From NCBI RefSeq assembly GCF_900116385.1, contig NZ_FPCI01000001.1:372001-436000 (forward strand): DNA of 64,000 nt, given 5' to 3'. Below are positions 1 through 10,629 of the stretch, one piece after another; the stretch's first letter is position 1; each line of letters starts with the position of its first letter. A program made the position numbers and the translations under genes. The notes beneath the pieces were generated by a model. That model saw only the letters and a program-made list of their open reading frames with translations, searched no databases and had not been told where the DNA came from. The DNA is from Pseudoxanthomonas sp. YR558 (GTDB lineage Bacteria > Pseudomonadota > Gammaproteobacteria > Xanthomonadales > Xanthomonadaceae).

Positions 1-2285
1 GCCTCGATCAGGCGCGCGGCACGGTTGTAGCCGATCTTCAGGCGGCGCTGCACGCCGGAGATCGAGGCACGCCGGCTCTCGGTGACGATCTTGACTGCTT
101 CGTCGTACAGCGGATCGGACTCGTCGCCACCGCCGCCGCCGGACTCTGGCAGCCCCGTCGGGCCGACCACGATGCCATCGCCCATGGTCTGGATTTCTTC
201 CAGCACGCCTTCGATGTAGTCGGCGCTGCCGCTGGCCTTGAGGTGCTCGACGACGCGATGTACTTCCTCGTCACTGACGAAGGCACCGTGGATGCGCTCG
301 GGCATGGCGGTGCCCGGTGGCAGGTACAGCATGTCGCCATGGCCCAGCAGCGTCTCGGCACCCGACTGGTCCAGGATCGTGCGCGAGTCGATCTTCGAGC
401 TGACCTGGAAGGCGATACGAGTGGGGATATTCGCCTTGATCAAGCCGGTGATGACGTCCACCGACGGACGCTGGGTGGCGAGGATCAGATGGATGCCGGC
501 GGCGCGTGCTTTCTGCGCCAGGCGGGCGATGAGTTCTTCGACCTTCTTGCCGACGATCATCATCATGTCGGCGAATTCGTCGATGAAGATGACGATGAAG
601 GGCATCGGCTCGAGCGGACGCGGCGCCTCGGCAAGATCCGGATTCGGTTTGAACAACGGGTCCATCAACGGCTGCCCCGCGTCCATCGCGTCCTTGACCT
701 TCTTGTTGAAGCCGGCCAGGTTGCGCACGCCCACGGCGCTCATCAGCTTGTAGCGACGCTCCATCTCCGCCACGCACCAGCGCAGACCGTTGGCGGCCTC
801 CTTCATGTCGGTGACCACCGGGGCCAGCAAGTGCGGGATGCCCTGGTAGACGCTGAGTTCCAGCATCTTCGGGTCGATCATCAGCATGCGCAGGTCTTTC
901 GGCGACGCCTTGTACAGCAGGCTTAGCACCATCGCGTTGACCGCCACCGACTTGCCCGAACCGGTGGTACCGGCGACCAGCAGGTGCGGCATGCGCGCCA
1001 GATCGGCCACGGTCGGCCGGCCGGCGATGTCCTTGCCCAGTGCGAGCGTCAGCACGCTGCCGGACTTGTCGTACTCCTTCGAGCGCAACAGTTCGGATAG
1101 GAAGATCATCTCGCGACTGGTGTTGGGGATCTCCAGGCCGATCACCGACTTGCCCGGGATCACGTCCACCACGCGCACCGACTTCACCGACAGGCCGCGG
1201 GCGATGTCCTTGTCCAGCGAGCTGATCTGGCTGACCTTCACGCCGGGCGCGGGCTCCATCTCGAAGCGCGTGATCACCGGCCCCGGATAGGCGCCGACCA
1301 CCTGCACATCGATGCGGAAGTCCTTGAGCTTGAATTCGATCTGGCGCGACAGCGTTTCCAGCGTCTCTTCGGAATACCCCTTGGTCTGCGGCTTGGGGTC
1401 GTCGAGCAGCGACAGCGGCGGCAAGCCGGACTCGTCCCCGCCGGTGCCGTGGAACAGCGGGATTTGCTGCTCACGCTTGGCGCGTTCGCTTTTCTCGACC
1501 ACTGCCGGCGCGGGCGGCTCGATCTTCACGGGCTCGCGCTTGGCACGCGCGATGGCATCGGTCTTGCGGACGGTTTCGCGCTCTTCGCGCATAGCGCGCG
1601 TCTGCTGCCATTCGTTGGCCTGCTGGCTGCCACGGCGGAACAGGTCCGGCAGCATCAGCACGTACTTGCCGATGCGCTCCATCACCGCGAACCAGGACAG
1701 GCCGGTCGCCAGCGTCACCGAGGTCAGGAACAGCACCAGCAGGAACAGGTTGCCGCCCAGACCGCCGAACAGCTTGAGCAAGGATTTGCCCACCAGCGTG
1801 CCGAGGATACCGCCGGCACCCGCAGAGAAATGCTCAGCCGGTACGCCCCGGAGGTGCAGCAGGCCGGTGGCGGAGATGAGGAACGCCACCATGCCGATCA
1901 GCCGCAATGCGGGCCCGAGATCGGCGTTTCCGTCACCATCGGTATCCATGCCGAACAGGGCGATCCAGGCGATCGCACCCAGGATCAACGGCAGCAGGAA
2001 GGCCACATAGCCGAACAGCCACAGCAGCATGTCGGCCAGATAGGCGCCCGCCAGGCCGCCCATGTTGTGCACGGGCGCCGTGAGGCTGCCGGACTGCGAC
2101 CAGCTGGGGTCCTGCGGCGAAAAAGTGAAAAGGCTGGCCAGCAGATACAGCAGCAAGGGCGCGATGGCGATCAGCGCGAGGTCGCGCCACAGGCGCTGCC
2201 GACGCGGATTGGGCGGCGTCGCCTGCTTGCGCGTAGCGGCGGGTGCCGCCTTTGATTTGCCGTTGTCCGGGAGCTGCTTCGCCAC
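1..2285 (-). CDS. ftsK: DNA translocase FtsK (C-terminus beyond left edge)
   Basis: Septal DNA translocase that pumps chromosome ends towards dif during division. The minus-strand translation begins at a GTG codon (2283-2285) with [10 protein letters not shown], followed by a membrane domain of several hydrophobic segments (roughly residues 30-185), a charged linker, and the RecA-like motor. Walker A is read as GTTGSGKS and Walker B as [11 protein letters not shown]. The last codons, [19 protein letters not shown], are the start of the winged-helix gamma domain that reads KOPS, so only the extreme C-terminus is missing. An AAGG lies about 12 bases before the GTG, a loose Shine-Dalgarno; the exact start is therefore less sure than the identity. 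It diverges from trxB. Confidence 0.95.
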   Translation of the reverse strand, partial: MAKQLPDNGKSKAAPAATRKQATPPNPRRQRLWRDLALIAIAPLLLYLLASLFTFSPQDPSWSQSGSLTAPVHNMGGLAGAYLADMLLWLFGYVAFLLPLILGAIAWIALFGMDTDGDGNADLGPALRLIGMVAFLISATGLLHLRGVPAEHFSAGAGGILGTLVGKSLLKLFGGLGGNLFLLVLFLTSVTLATGLSWFAVMERIGKYVLMLPDLFRRGSQQANEWQQTRAMREERETVRKTDAIARAKREPVKIEPPAPAVVEKSERAKREQQIPLFHGTGGDESGLPPLSLLDDPKPQTKGYSEETLETLSRQIEFKLKDFRIDVQVVGAYPGPVITRFEMEPAPGVKVSQISSLDKDIARGLSVKSVRVVDVIPGKSVIGLEIPNTSREMIFLSELLRSKEYDKSGSVLTLALGKDIAGRPTVADLARMPHLLVAGTTGSGKSVAVNAMVLSLLYKASPKDLRMLMIDPKMLELSVYQGIPHLLAPVVTDMKEAANGLRWCVAEMERRYKLMSAVGVRNLAGFNKKVKDAMDAGQPLMDPLFKPNPDLAEAPRPLEPMPFIVIFIDEFADMMMIVGKKVEELIARLAQKARAAGIHLILATQRPSVDVITGLIKANIPTRIAFQVSSKIDSRTILDQSGAETLLGHGDMLYLPPGTAMPERIHGAFVSDEEVHRVVEHLKASGSADYIEGVLEEIQTMGDGIVVGPTGLPESGGGGGDESDPLYDEAVKIVTESRRASISGVQRRLKIGYNRAARLIE

Positions 2286-2353
2286 CTTTGGACCAGACCT
2301 TAGGAAATTTCTGTTAGTGATTGATAGTAAACGAATCGTGTGCGGCGCAACAG

Positions 2354-2393
2354 CCGGTCTTCTCTGGCGCCACGGACCCCGGCCAGAGACCGG
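2354..2393. repeat. Inverted repeat in the ftsK-trxB divergent spacer
   Basis: CCGGTC and TCTGGC (2354-2359, 2363-2368) pair with GCCAGA and GACCGG (2382-2393), giving a 12-bp hairpin with a 3-base bulge on the left arm. There is no T-run next to it. It lies in the 288-base spacer holding both promoters; the rest of that spacer shows no gene. Confidence 0.4.
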
Positions 2394-2483
2394 ATAGCAA
2401 AAACGCCGCGCGGTCGCGCAGCGTCTTCGATCCCTTCCTTCGTGGTCCGGCCTGCATCACCGCTTTCCATCTGCGCGCCTTGA

Positions 2484-3527
<1,044 letters not shown>

Positions 3528-3549
3528 CCCACCCGGGCGCGCGCGGAGC

Positions 3550-4434
3550 GTGGACAAGCTGCTGATCAAGCAGTGCCTGTTCTATGGCAGCTGGCTGGCC
3601 TGGCCGGCCATCGTCTGGCTGCTGTGGCGTCTGCGTCGGCGCACCTCCCGCGCGTGGACGGCGCTGCTGCTGGTGGGCGCCCTGGTGTTCGTCTGGGCCC
3701 GCTTCATCGAACCGCAGATGATCCGGGTGCAGCACACCACCGTCGCCGGCACCGGCGCGGCGGCCCGGATCGCGCTGGTCAGCGACATCCACCTCGGCAT
3801 CTACAAGGGGCCGGGGTTCCTCGATCGACTGGTGGACCGCATCAATGCCCAGGCCGTCGATGCGGTAGTGATCGCGGGCGATTTCACCTATGAGCCCGAC
3901 GATGCGTCGCTGGAGCTCATGTTCGCGCCGTTGGCACGCGTGAACGTGCCGGTCTATGCGGTCCTGGGCAACCACGACCAGCAAGCCCCCGGCCCGGATA
4001 TCGATCAGGCGTTGCGTCACGCGCTCGCCGCTCATCGCGTGCAGGTCATTGAAGGCAGCTTCGCCGACGTGGGCGATCTCCGGCTTGCCGGGCTTGGCGA
4101 TCGCTGGGCGCAGAAGGACGATGCAGGCTTCCTCGCGGCAAGCGCGCGGCGCCCCGTTGTCGTGCTGACCCACAATCCTGACAGCGCCATCCAGCTCGGG
4201 CCCGACGATGCTGCACTGGTCCTTGCTGGGCATACCCACGGCGGCCAGATCCGCATCCCGTGGCTGTATCGCCGTGTCATTCCCAGTCAGTACGGATTCG
4301 ATCGCGGATTGCAGACACTCAAGACGCCCCGCGGCGACGTTCGGGTGTTCACCACGGTCGGTACCGGCGAGATCGGGTTGCCGATGCGCTTGTTCAACCC
4401 GCCGACCATCGACGTGCTGGACCTGCGTCCGTAG
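3550..4434 (+). CDS. Calcineurin-like metallophosphoesterase, membrane-anchored
   Basis: A binuclear-metal phosphoesterase of the YkuE-like group, whose substrate cannot be told from sequence. All metal-binding blocks are visible: DIH (79-81), GD (110-111), GNHD (140-143), THNPD and GHTHGG (227-232). The N-terminus has one or two hydrophobic segments (about 12-27 and 38-50), so the catalytic domain is probably membrane-tethered. The start is uncertain: GTG at 3550 leaves a 22-base gap after trxB, whereas an in-frame ATG at 3496 would overlap trxB by 32 bases. Close spacing suggests co-transcription with trxB. Confidence 0.82.
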   Translation: MDKLLIKQCLFYGSWLAWPAIVWLLWRLRRRTSRAWTALLLVGALVFVWARFIEPQMIRVQHTTVAGTGAAARIALVSDIHLGIYKGPGFLDRLVDRINAQAVDAVVIAGDFTYEPDDASLELMFAPLARVNVPVYAVLGNHDQQAPGPDIDQALRHALAAHRVQVIEGSFADVGDLRLAGLGDRWAQKDDAGFLAASARRPVVVLTHNPDSAIQLGPDDAALVLAGHTHGGQIRIPWLYRRVIPSQYGFDRGLQTLKTPRGDVRVFTTVGTGEIGLPMRLFNPPTIDVLDLRP

Positions 4435-4444
4435 CATCGTGGCG

Positions 4445-5605
4445 ATGCCGGTCGTCCGTTTTCTCGCCTCGCTTGCCGATGTGCCCGCCCCTGCCTGGGA
4501 CGCGCTGCACGACAGCCGCAATCCGTTCGTATCCCATGCTTTCCTGCACGGAATGGAGGCCGAAGGCTGCCTGCGCGCGGACTGGGGATGGCGTCCCCAC
4601 CACGCATCGCTGTGGGAAGGCGATCGCCTGATCGCCGCAGCGCCCGGATACCTCAAGGACAATTCGCACGGTGAGTTCGTCTTCGACCATGCATGGGCGC
4701 ATGCCTATGCGCAGCACGGGACGGACTACTACCCCAAGTGGCTGGGCGCCGTGCCCTATTCGCCCGTCACCGGCCCGCGCCTGCTGGCGTCGGATCCCCG
4801 CCATCGCGTGGCACTGCTGCAGGCGATCGAAGAGGAAGCGCGTCGCCTCGGGTTATCGTCGGCGCACGTCAACTTCCACCCGGTACCCGAGGATGCCGCC
4901 TTCTCCGATGCCTGGTTGGCGCGTACCGACGTCCAGTATCACTGGCGCAACCCGGGCCATTGGCGGACGTTCGATGGATTTCTTGCCGATTTCGACCACA
5001 AGCACCGCAAGAACATCCGTCAGGAACGAGCGAAAGTCGCACGTGCCGGCGTGAGCTTCCGCGTGCTGCACGGCGACGAGGCCAGCGAGGCCGACCTGCA
5101 GGCCATGTTCGGCTTCTATCTGCGCACGTTCCGCGATTACGGCAATTCGCCTGCGCTGACGCTCGGGTTCCTGCGCCACCTCGCACGCACCCTGTCGCGC
5201 AATCTCGTCATGTTCCTTGCCGACCATGAGGGCGACACCATCGCGGGAGCCTTGTGCCTACGCGGCGGTGATGCGCTGTACGGCCGCTACTGGGGTGCGC
5301 AGACGACATTGCCTGGGCTGCACTTCGAGACCTGCTACTACCAGGGCATCGAGTACTGCCTTCGCGAAGACCTGACCCTGTTCGAGCCCGGCGCGCAGGG
5401 CGAACACAAGATCGCGCGCGGCTTCCTGCCGGCCTTCGTGCATTCCCGGCACTGGGTCGCCGATTCCGACTTCGCCGCCGCCCTCGCCGACTGGTGCGCA
5501 CAGGAGACGGCGGCCGTGCGCCGCTACGTGCGCACATTGCATTCGCACACGCCCTTCAAGGATCAGGGCCGGCCCGCCCCGGGGACTCCTGGAATTCCAG
5601 CATGA
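4445..5605 (+). CDS. GNAT-like N-acetyltransferase family protein (DUF482/COG3146)
   Basis: 386 residues resembling the DUF482 family, which has a duplicated GNAT-like fold and is often annotated as peptidoglycan biosynthesis/recognition. Seen in the sequence: an N-terminal SRNPFVSHAFL-type block, a basic KHRKNIRQER segment near the middle, and a second-half GALCLRGGDALYGRYWG block typical of the family. The true substrate is unknown. The start could be ATG 4445 or the in-frame GTG 4439. Its stop codon overlaps the aat start (ATGA at 5602-5605), so the two are probably translated together. Confidence 0.78.
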   Translation: MPVVRFLASLADVPAPAWDALHDSRNPFVSHAFLHGMEAEGCLRADWGWRPHHASLWEGDRLIAAAPGYLKDNSHGEFVFDHAWAHAYAQHGTDYYPKWLGAVPYSPVTGPRLLASDPRHRVALLQAIEEEARRLGLSSAHVNFHPVPEDAAFSDAWLARTDVQYHWRNPGHWRTFDGFLADFDHKHRKNIRQERAKVARAGVSFRVLHGDEASEADLQAMFGFYLRTFRDYGNSPALTLGFLRHLARTLSRNLVMFLADHEGDTIAGALCLRGGDALYGRYWGAQTTLPGLHFETCYYQGIEYCLREDLTLFEPGAQGEHKIARGFLPAFVHSRHWVADSDFAAALADWCAQETAAVRRYVRTLHSHTPFKDQGRPAPGTPGIPA

Positions 5606-6348
5606 ACACCCGGCCCATCGTCCTCTCGCCCGACCCGTACGCACCCTTCCCTCCCGTCGAGCACGCCATGCGCGATCCCGATGGGCTGCTGGCGATCGGC
5701 GGCGACTTGTCATTGCCGCGCCTGCTCAACGCGTACCGCCACGGGATATTCCCCTGGTTCTCCGCGGGCCAGCCGCCGCTGTGGTGGTCGCCGGATCCCC
5801 GCATGGTGTTTCGCACCGATGGCGTCCGGCTCTCTTCGCGCTTCCGTCGCGCGCTCAGGCAGAACACCTGGCATGTCCGTGCCGACACCTGCTTCGAGCA
5901 GGTGATCACCGCGTGTGCCCAATCGCCTCGTCCCGGACAACGAGGCACCTGGATCACCTCGGGGATGCGGCAGGCCTACCTCGATCTTCATCGGCAAGGG
6001 CACGCGCATTCGGTCGAAGTCTTCGACGAAGACGCTCTCGTTGGCGGCATCTATGGCGTGGCAATCGGGCGAATGTTCTTCGGCGAAAGCATGTTCAGCG
6101 CCCGCAGCGGAGGATCGAAGGTAGCGCTCGCTTCGTTGGCGGCGTACTTGGCCGAGTCGGGCTGGCCGCTAATCGATGCGCAGGTGGAGAACCCTCATCT
6201 CGCCTCGCTGGGCGCCTCGCTCATGCCGCGCGAAGCCTTCACCGGGGCCATCGCCGAGCTCGTGGACCTGTCCTCCCCGGAAGGCACCTGGACCGAGGGA
6301 TTCGGAGGCCGTGAAGCCTCCCGATTGGCGCAAGCATCGGGGCCATAA
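5602..6348 (+). CDS. aat: Leucyl/phenylalanyl-tRNA--protein transferase
   Basis: Adds Leu or Phe from aminoacyl-tRNA to proteins with N-terminal Arg or Lys, making them N-degron substrates for ClpS/ClpA. 248 residues. The hallmark blocks are present: [39 protein letters not shown], and the catalytic region [16 protein letters not shown]. It overlaps the preceding GNAT-like gene by 4 bases and precedes infA, with clpA and clpS on the other side. This recalls the clpS-clpA-infA-aat neighbourhood of enterobacteria, though here without a tRNA-Ser gene. Confidence 0.97.
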   Translation: MNTRPIVLSPDPYAPFPPVEHAMRDPDGLLAIGGDLSLPRLLNAYRHGIFPWFSAGQPPLWWSPDPRMVFRTDGVRLSSRFRRALRQNTWHVRADTCFEQVITACAQSPRPGQRGTWITSGMRQAYLDLHRQGHAHSVEVFDEDALVGGIYGVAIGRMFFGESMFSARSGGSKVALASLAAYLAESGWPLIDAQVENPHLASLGASLMPREAFTGAIAELVDLSSPEGTWTEGFGGREASRLAQASGP

Positions 6349-6356
6349 CGGAATTT

Positions 6357-6385
6357 TTGCACCTGGCGCGTGTCAGGCGTACAAT
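6357..6385 (+). promoter_or_regulatory. Sigma-70 promoter for infA
   Basis: TTGCAC (6357-6362), a spacer of exactly 17 bases, then TACAAT (6380-6385). Transcription would start near 6392, leaving a leader of about 43 bases before infA. It lies just after the aat stop codon, so infA has its own promoter. Confidence 0.75.
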
Positions 6386-6434
6386 GCCCGGCTTCATGGC
6401 TCGCGCCATCCCTAGCGGCACAGCACAGGCATAC

Positions 6435-6653
6435 ATGTCGAAAGACGATTCCATTGAATTCGAAGGCACCGTCGCCGAGACGCTGCCCAACACCATGTTC
6501 CGGGTCAAGCTGGAGAACGGGCACGAGATCATCGCCCACATCTCCGGCCGCATGCGCAAGAACTACATCCGCATCCTGACCGGCGACAAGGTGAAGGTCG
6601 AAATGACCCCCTACGATCTGACCAAGGGTCGCATCACCTATCGCATGAAATAA
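6435..6653 (+). CDS. infA: Translation initiation factor IF-1
   Basis: 72-residue S1-like OB-fold protein that occupies the ribosomal A site during initiation. The sequence starts [13 protein letters not shown] and contains the family block [14 protein letters not shown] with the C-terminal KGRITYR. Length and sequence match the family throughout. It has its own promoter just upstream and is followed by an intrinsic terminator, so it appears to be a single-gene unit between aat and the clp genes. Confidence 0.98.
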   Translation: MSKDDSIEFEGTVAETLPNTMFRVKLENGHEIIAHISGRMRKNYIRILTGDKVKVEMTPYDLTKGRITYRMK

Positions 6654-6675
6654 TTGCATTAAGCAATTGATTTCA

Positions 6676-6706
6676 AAGGCGGCCAATGGCCGCCTTGCTC
6701 GTTTTG
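6676..6706 (+). terminator. Intrinsic terminator of infA
   Basis: Perfect 9-bp stem AAGGCGGCC / GGCCGCCTT (6676-6684 with 6688-6696) around an AAT loop, followed by a short T-run at 6702-6705. Confidence 0.8.
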
Positions 6707-6848
6707 GGCGCCATGGAAGCTGGCGCAAGAAGACCCCGTGACTTCCTTCATTGGGTCACTCGTCATTGGTCCCTCAGGCAGATTCGCTGTAAAGAAGCCG
6801 GCACTAACGTGGGCGCCGGCCAATCCGGGCCGCCACCTGACCCCCGCC

Positions 6849-7214
6849 ATGAATGTTCGTTCCCTCTTCTGCCTAGCCCTGTTGGGGCTAGCTTCAAACG
6901 CCTTCGCGGCGTCCGCCAACGAACCCGTCACCGAGTGCATCGACCTAGGGGCCCGCCAGGACATCGTGCGCGCTGGCAGCGGCCAACAGATCTTCCTGCG
7001 CGATGGCCAGGCCCAATACCGGATCGGTTTCGCGCGTGCCTGTAGCTCGATCCAGATTACGTCCAGTATCAAGATCAGTACGGACGGACAGGAGAACCGC
7101 CTGTGTCCGTCAGGCACGAAGGTAATCACCAAGGAAGCCAATTGCGACGTCAACGCCGTGGAGCTGATCAGCGCCGAAGAATTCGCCCAGCGCAAGAAGC
7201 GCGCCTCCCGCTGA
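6849..7214 (+). CDS. Small secreted protein of unknown function
   Basis: 121 residues with a clear signal peptide: MNVR, a hydrophobic core (LFCLALLGLA), then a likely cleavage after AFA near residue 21. The mature part has four cysteines, possibly two disulfides in the periplasm, and a pattern (Cys-Ile, later a charged-hydrophobic strand, Cys, then ISAEEF near the end) that loosely recalls the DUF6491 family; I could not confirm that. An in-frame upstream ATG at 6738 would put a non-secretory stretch before the signal peptide and is rejected. The gene sits alone between two terminators. Confidence 0.7.
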   Translation: MNVRSLFCLALLGLASNAFAASANEPVTECIDLGARQDIVRAGSGQQIFLRDGQAQYRIGFARACSSIQITSSIKISTDGQENRLCPSGTKVITKEANCDVNAVELISAEEFAQRKKRASR

Positions 7215-7230
7215 AGTCTCAACGCAATGA

Positions 7231-7262
7231 AAGAAGGCGGCCTCTGGCCGCCTTCTTCTTTT
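7231..7262. terminator. Bidirectional terminator between the secreted-protein gene and clpA
   Basis: Perfect 12-bp stem AAGAAGGCGGCC / GGCCGCCTTCTT (7231-7242 with 7246-7257), loop TCT, with pyrimidine-rich T-tracts on either strand. It lies between two convergent genes and can serve both. Confidence 0.85.
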
Positions 7263-7286
7263 CGCTCTGGAAGATCCGTGGTCAGG

Positions 7287-9566
7287 TCAGACCGTTGCTG
7301 GCAGCAGCCGCTCCGGCTCCGCCTGTGCATCGACCACCAGTTCGCCGTCGCGGGCATCGATGCTGACCCGGCCGCCGTTGACCAGCTTGCCGAACAGCAG
7401 TTCGTCGGCGAGCGGCCGCTTCACCTTGTCCTGGATCAGACGCGACATCGGACGCGCGCCCATCAACGGATCGAAGCCATGCTGGGCCAGCCAGTCGCGC
7501 GCCGCCGGCGTGGCCGACAGGCTGACATGCTTCTCCTGCAGCAGCATTTCCAGCTCGATGATGAACTTGTCCACCACGCGCAGGATGTGGTCGAAGCCCA
7601 GGCCCTGGAACTGGACGATGGCGTCCAGACGGTTACGGAACTCCGGCGTGAAGCTCCGACGGATCACTTCCATCGCATCGGTGGAGTGGTCCTGCTGCAT
7701 GAAGCCGATCGTACGGCGCGAGGCCTGCGCAGCACCCGCGTTGGTCGTCATGACCAGGATGACGTTCTTGAAGTTCGCCTCGCGGCCGTTGGTATCCGTC
7801 AGTACCCCGCGATCCATGACCTGCAGCAGGATGTTGAAGATGTCGGGGTGCGCTTTCTCGACCTCGTCCAGCAACAGCACGCAGTGCGGCGTCTTGACGA
7901 TTTTCTCGGTCAGCAGGCCGCCCTGGTCGAAACCGACATAGCCAGGAGGCGCGCCGATCAGTCGGCTGACCGAATGCGGCTCCATGTACTCGCTCATGTC
8001 GAAGCGGACCAGTTCGATGCCCAGCTGCAGCGCCAGTTGTTTGGTCACCTCGGTCTTGCCCACGCCCGTGGGGCCGGCGAACAGGAAGTTGCCGATCGGC
8101 TTGTCCGGGTTGCCCAAGCCGCTACGCGCGAGCTTGATCGCCGAGGCTAGCGTTTCGATAGCGGGATCCTGACCGAAGATCACCATCTTCAGGTTGCGCT
8201 CCAGGTGCTGCAGAACGTCCTTGTCGGACGAGGACACCTGCTTGGCGGGGATGCGCGCCATCTTGGCGACGATGGTTTCGATTTCCTCGACGTCGATCAG
8301 TTCCTTGCGGGTTTCCAGCGGCAGCAGCCGCTGGCGCGCGCCGGCTTCGTCGATGACGTCGATGGCCTTGTCGGGCAGCAGGCGGTCGCCGATGTGCTTG
8401 ACCGACAGGTCGACCGCGGCCTGCAACGCGTCATCGGCATAGGTCACGCCGTGGTGCGCTTCGTACTTCGGCTTCAGTCCCTGCAGGATCTGGTAGGTCT
8501 CGCCGACCGTGGGTTCCACGATGTCGATCTTCTGGAAGCGTCGTGCGAGCGCGCGGTCCTTCTCGAAGATCCCGCGGTATTCCTGGAACGTGGTCGAGCC
8601 GATGCAGCGCAGCTCACCCGATGCCAGCGCCGGCTTGATCAGGTTCGAAGCATCCATCGTCCCACCACTCGCGGAACCGGCTCCGATGATGGTGTGGATC
8701 TCGTCGACGAACAGGATGGCGCCCGGGATCTTCTTGATCGACGCGAGCACGCCTTTCAGGCGCTTCTCGAAGTCGCCGCGGTACTTGGTGCCCGCCACCA
8801 GTGCGCCGAGATCCAGCGAGTAGATGACCGCATCCAGCAGCACGTCGGGCACGTCGCCCTCGACGATGCGCTTGGCCAGACCTTCCGCCAGCGCGGTCTT
8901 GCCTACGCCGGCTTCACCGACATAGAGCGGGTTGTTCTTGCGACGGCGGCACAGGACCTGGATGGTGCGCTCGATCTCGTCTCCGCGGCCGACCAGCGGG
9001 TCGATCTTGCCCTGCCGTGCGAGGTCGTTGAGGTTGCTGGCGAACTCGGTAAGGGCGTCGCCCTTGCCTTCGCCGTCCGTTCCCTCGGCCTTGCCCTCGC
9101 CTTCCGGGTGCCCCGCGGCGTCGTTTTCCTCGCCCTGCTTGGCGATGCCATGGGACAGATAGTTGACTATGTCCAGCCGGGTCACGTCCTGCTGGTTAAG
9201 GAAGTACACCGCATGCGAATCCTTCTCGCCGAAGATCGCCACCAATACGTTGGCGCCGGTGACCTCCTTCTTGCCCGAGGATTGCACGTGGTAGACGGCG
9301 CGCTGCAGCACGCGCTGGAAGCCGAGCGTCGGTTGGGTGTCGCGGCCATCGTCTTCCGCCAGGCGGGAGACCGAGGCTTCGATCGCCTGTTCCAGGTCCG
9401 CGCGCAGGCGGCCCGCGTCCGCGCCGGTCGCCTTCAGGACGGCCTGTGCCGAGGGATTTTCTAGGAGCGCGAGCAGTAGATGCTCGACGGTCATGAATTC
9501 GTGCCGAGCTTCTCGGGCGCGCTTGTAGCACTGGCCGATGGTTTGCTCGAGGTCTTTGCTGAACAT
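7287..9566 (-). CDS. clpA: ATP-dependent Clp protease ATP-binding subunit ClpA
   Basis: Hexameric AAA+ unfoldase that feeds N-degron and ssrA-tagged proteins to ClpP. 759 residues, nearly the same as E. coli ClpA. An N-terminal Clp_N double repeat (about 1-140) that docks ClpS is followed by an acidic Gly-rich linker (about 144-171), the D1 AAA domain with Walker A GEAGVGKT (217-224), and the D2 AAA domain with Walker A GPTGVGKT near residue 497. The ATG at 9564-9566 was chosen because GGAGG stands 8 bases upstream and the protein then begins MFSKDLEQ as in homologues. clpS lies 153 bases upstream on the same strand. Confidence 0.97.
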   Translation of the reverse strand: MFSKDLEQTIGQCYKRAREARHEFMTVEHLLLALLENPSAQAVLKATGADAGRLRADLEQAIEASVSRLAEDDGRDTQPTLGFQRVLQRAVYHVQSSGKKEVTGANVLVAIFGEKDSHAVYFLNQQDVTRLDIVNYLSHGIAKQGEENDAAGHPEGEGKAEGTDGEGKGDALTEFASNLNDLARQGKIDPLVGRGDEIERTIQVLCRRRKNNPLYVGEAGVGKTALAEGLAKRIVEGDVPDVLLDAVIYSLDLGALVAGTKYRGDFEKRLKGVLASIKKIPGAILFVDEIHTIIGAGSASGGTMDASNLIKPALASGELRCIGSTTFQEYRGIFEKDRALARRFQKIDIVEPTVGETYQILQGLKPKYEAHHGVTYADDALQAAVDLSVKHIGDRLLPDKAIDVIDEAGARQRLLPLETRKELIDVEEIETIVAKMARIPAKQVSSSDKDVLQHLERNLKMVIFGQDPAIETLASAIKLARSGLGNPDKPIGNFLFAGPTGVGKTEVTKQLALQLGIELVRFDMSEYMEPHSVSRLIGAPPGYVGFDQGGLLTEKIVKTPHCVLLLDEVEKAHPDIFNILLQVMDRGVLTDTNGREANFKNVILVMTTNAGAAQASRRTIGFMQQDHSTDAMEVIRRSFTPEFRNRLDAIVQFQGLGFDHILRVVDKFIIELEMLLQEKHVSLSATPAARDWLAQHGFDPLMGARPMSRLIQDKVKRPLADELLFGKLVNGGRVSIDARDGELVVDAQAEPERLLPATV

Positions 9567-9719
9567 GGTTGCCTCCGGGGCCGATGCCGACAATATGCGG
9601 CTTGGCGGGCGGTTTTCCATCACCCTACCGGATTTCAGTGTTCAGGGATCGTTACCTTGTACCTTGCGGCGGCGCCCCCAACACCGTTCATGCCGGCCCG
9701 GCTGCCCCTGCCGGATCCC

Positions 9720-10040
9720 TCAGGACTTCTCCATCGTGCACAGCAAGGGATGCTGGTTCATACGGGAAAACTCGTTGACTTGGGCCACCTTGGACTCGGC
9801 GACCTCGCGCGTGTAGACGCCGCAGACGCCCCGGCCACGGGTATGCACGTGCAACATCACCTGGGTCGCCTTTTCCAGGTCCATGACGAAGAACTGCTGC
9901 AGGACCGTCACCACGAAGTCCATGGGTGTGTAATCGTCGTTGAGCAGCAACACCTGGTACAGGGGCGGCGGCGCGACCTCGGGCCGGCTGGTCTCCACCA
10001 GTAAGCCGTGGTCGCGTTCGTTTTCGTTCTTGCGGGCCAT
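9720..10040 (-). CDS. clpS: ATP-dependent Clp protease adapter ClpS
   Basis: 106-residue adapter that binds N-terminal Leu, Phe, Tyr or Trp and hands the protein to ClpA. Conserved signatures are present: [16 protein letters not shown], the [19 protein letters not shown] block, and a C-terminal [10 protein letters not shown]. The start MARKNEN (ATG 10038-10040) is preferred over the in-frame 10070 start, because a perfect TATAAT sits at 10047-10052, only 6 bases upstream of the ATG. Transcription would then begin at or next to the A of the ATG and no Shine-Dalgarno is visible, suggesting a leaderless message. Confidence 0.95.
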   Translation of the reverse strand: MARKNENERDHGLLVETSRPEVAPPPLYQVLLLNDDYTPMDFVVTVLQQFFVMDLEKATQVMLHVHTRGRGVCGVYTREVAESKVAQVNEFSRMNQHPLLCTMEKS

Positions 10041-10046
10041 GACGCA

Positions 10047-10052
10047 ATTATA
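10047..10052 (-). promoter_or_regulatory. -10 hexamer TATAAT of clpS
   Basis: Minus-strand TATAAT reading 10052 to 10047, six bases before the clpS ATG. No convincing -35 box is seen 16-18 bases upstream (the region is GC-rich). Confidence 0.5.
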
Positions 10053-10152
10053 GGCGCTGGCGTCGCTCACCGCCGCCGTCGCGGCCGCGCGTGGACGCCA
10101 TGCGTGACCACGGCCACAATGCGCACTCCCCCACCCCGATTCCGCCTAGACC

Positions 10153-10629
10153 ATGACGTTTGCCCGATCCGCCGCCGCCGTTCTCGCCTGCGCTGCCTTC
10201 CTTGCTGGGCCAGCGCATGCCGCCGATGCCTCGGTGGAGGCGCGCCTGAATGCCCGCGGCCTGAAGTTCGAAGTCGATGCCGACGGCGACTACCGAGTGA
10301 TGTACTCCTATCAGCAGGAGAACCGGACTCAGCTCGTCTTCGTTTCCGGCGCTACGCAACAGGTCAGCGGACTGAGCATCCGTGAGGTCTTCTCGCCTGC
10401 TGGTCGCGTAGGGGCCGATGGCATCGACGGCAAAAAGGCGCTCGCCCTGCTGGCTGCCAGCCGCGCACAGAAGCTCGGGGCCTGGGAGATCGAGGGCGAC
10501 GTGCTTGTCTTCGTAATCAAGCTGCCCGACAGCGTGGACGCTGCCGCGCTGGAAGCCGCCATGGACATCGCGGCGGAAACCGCCGACAACCAGGAAATCC
10601 AACTTTCCGGCAACAAGGACGACCTCTAA
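10153..10629 (+). CDS. Secreted protein of unknown function, YbjN-like
   Basis: 158 residues with a signal peptide (MTFARS, hydrophobic Ala/Leu core, cleavage likely after AHA near residue 23). The mature part alternates short hydrophobic strands with polar turns; the layout ([16 protein letters not shown] early, then a helix-strand segment ending in a VFVIKLP strand and an [13 protein letters not shown] helix) resembles YbjN-type domains, but that is a weak family guess. No catalytic residues are apparent. It abuts the nudix gene (stop TAA 10627-10629, next start 10630), so the two are likely co-transcribed. Confidence 0.7.
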   Translation: MTFARSAAAVLACAAFLAGPAHAADASVEARLNARGLKFEVDADGDYRVMYSYQQENRTQLVFVSGATQQVSGLSIREVFSPAGRVGADGIDGKKALALLAASRAQKLGAWEIEGDVLVFVIKLPDSVDAAALEAAMDIAAETADNQEIQLSGNKDDL

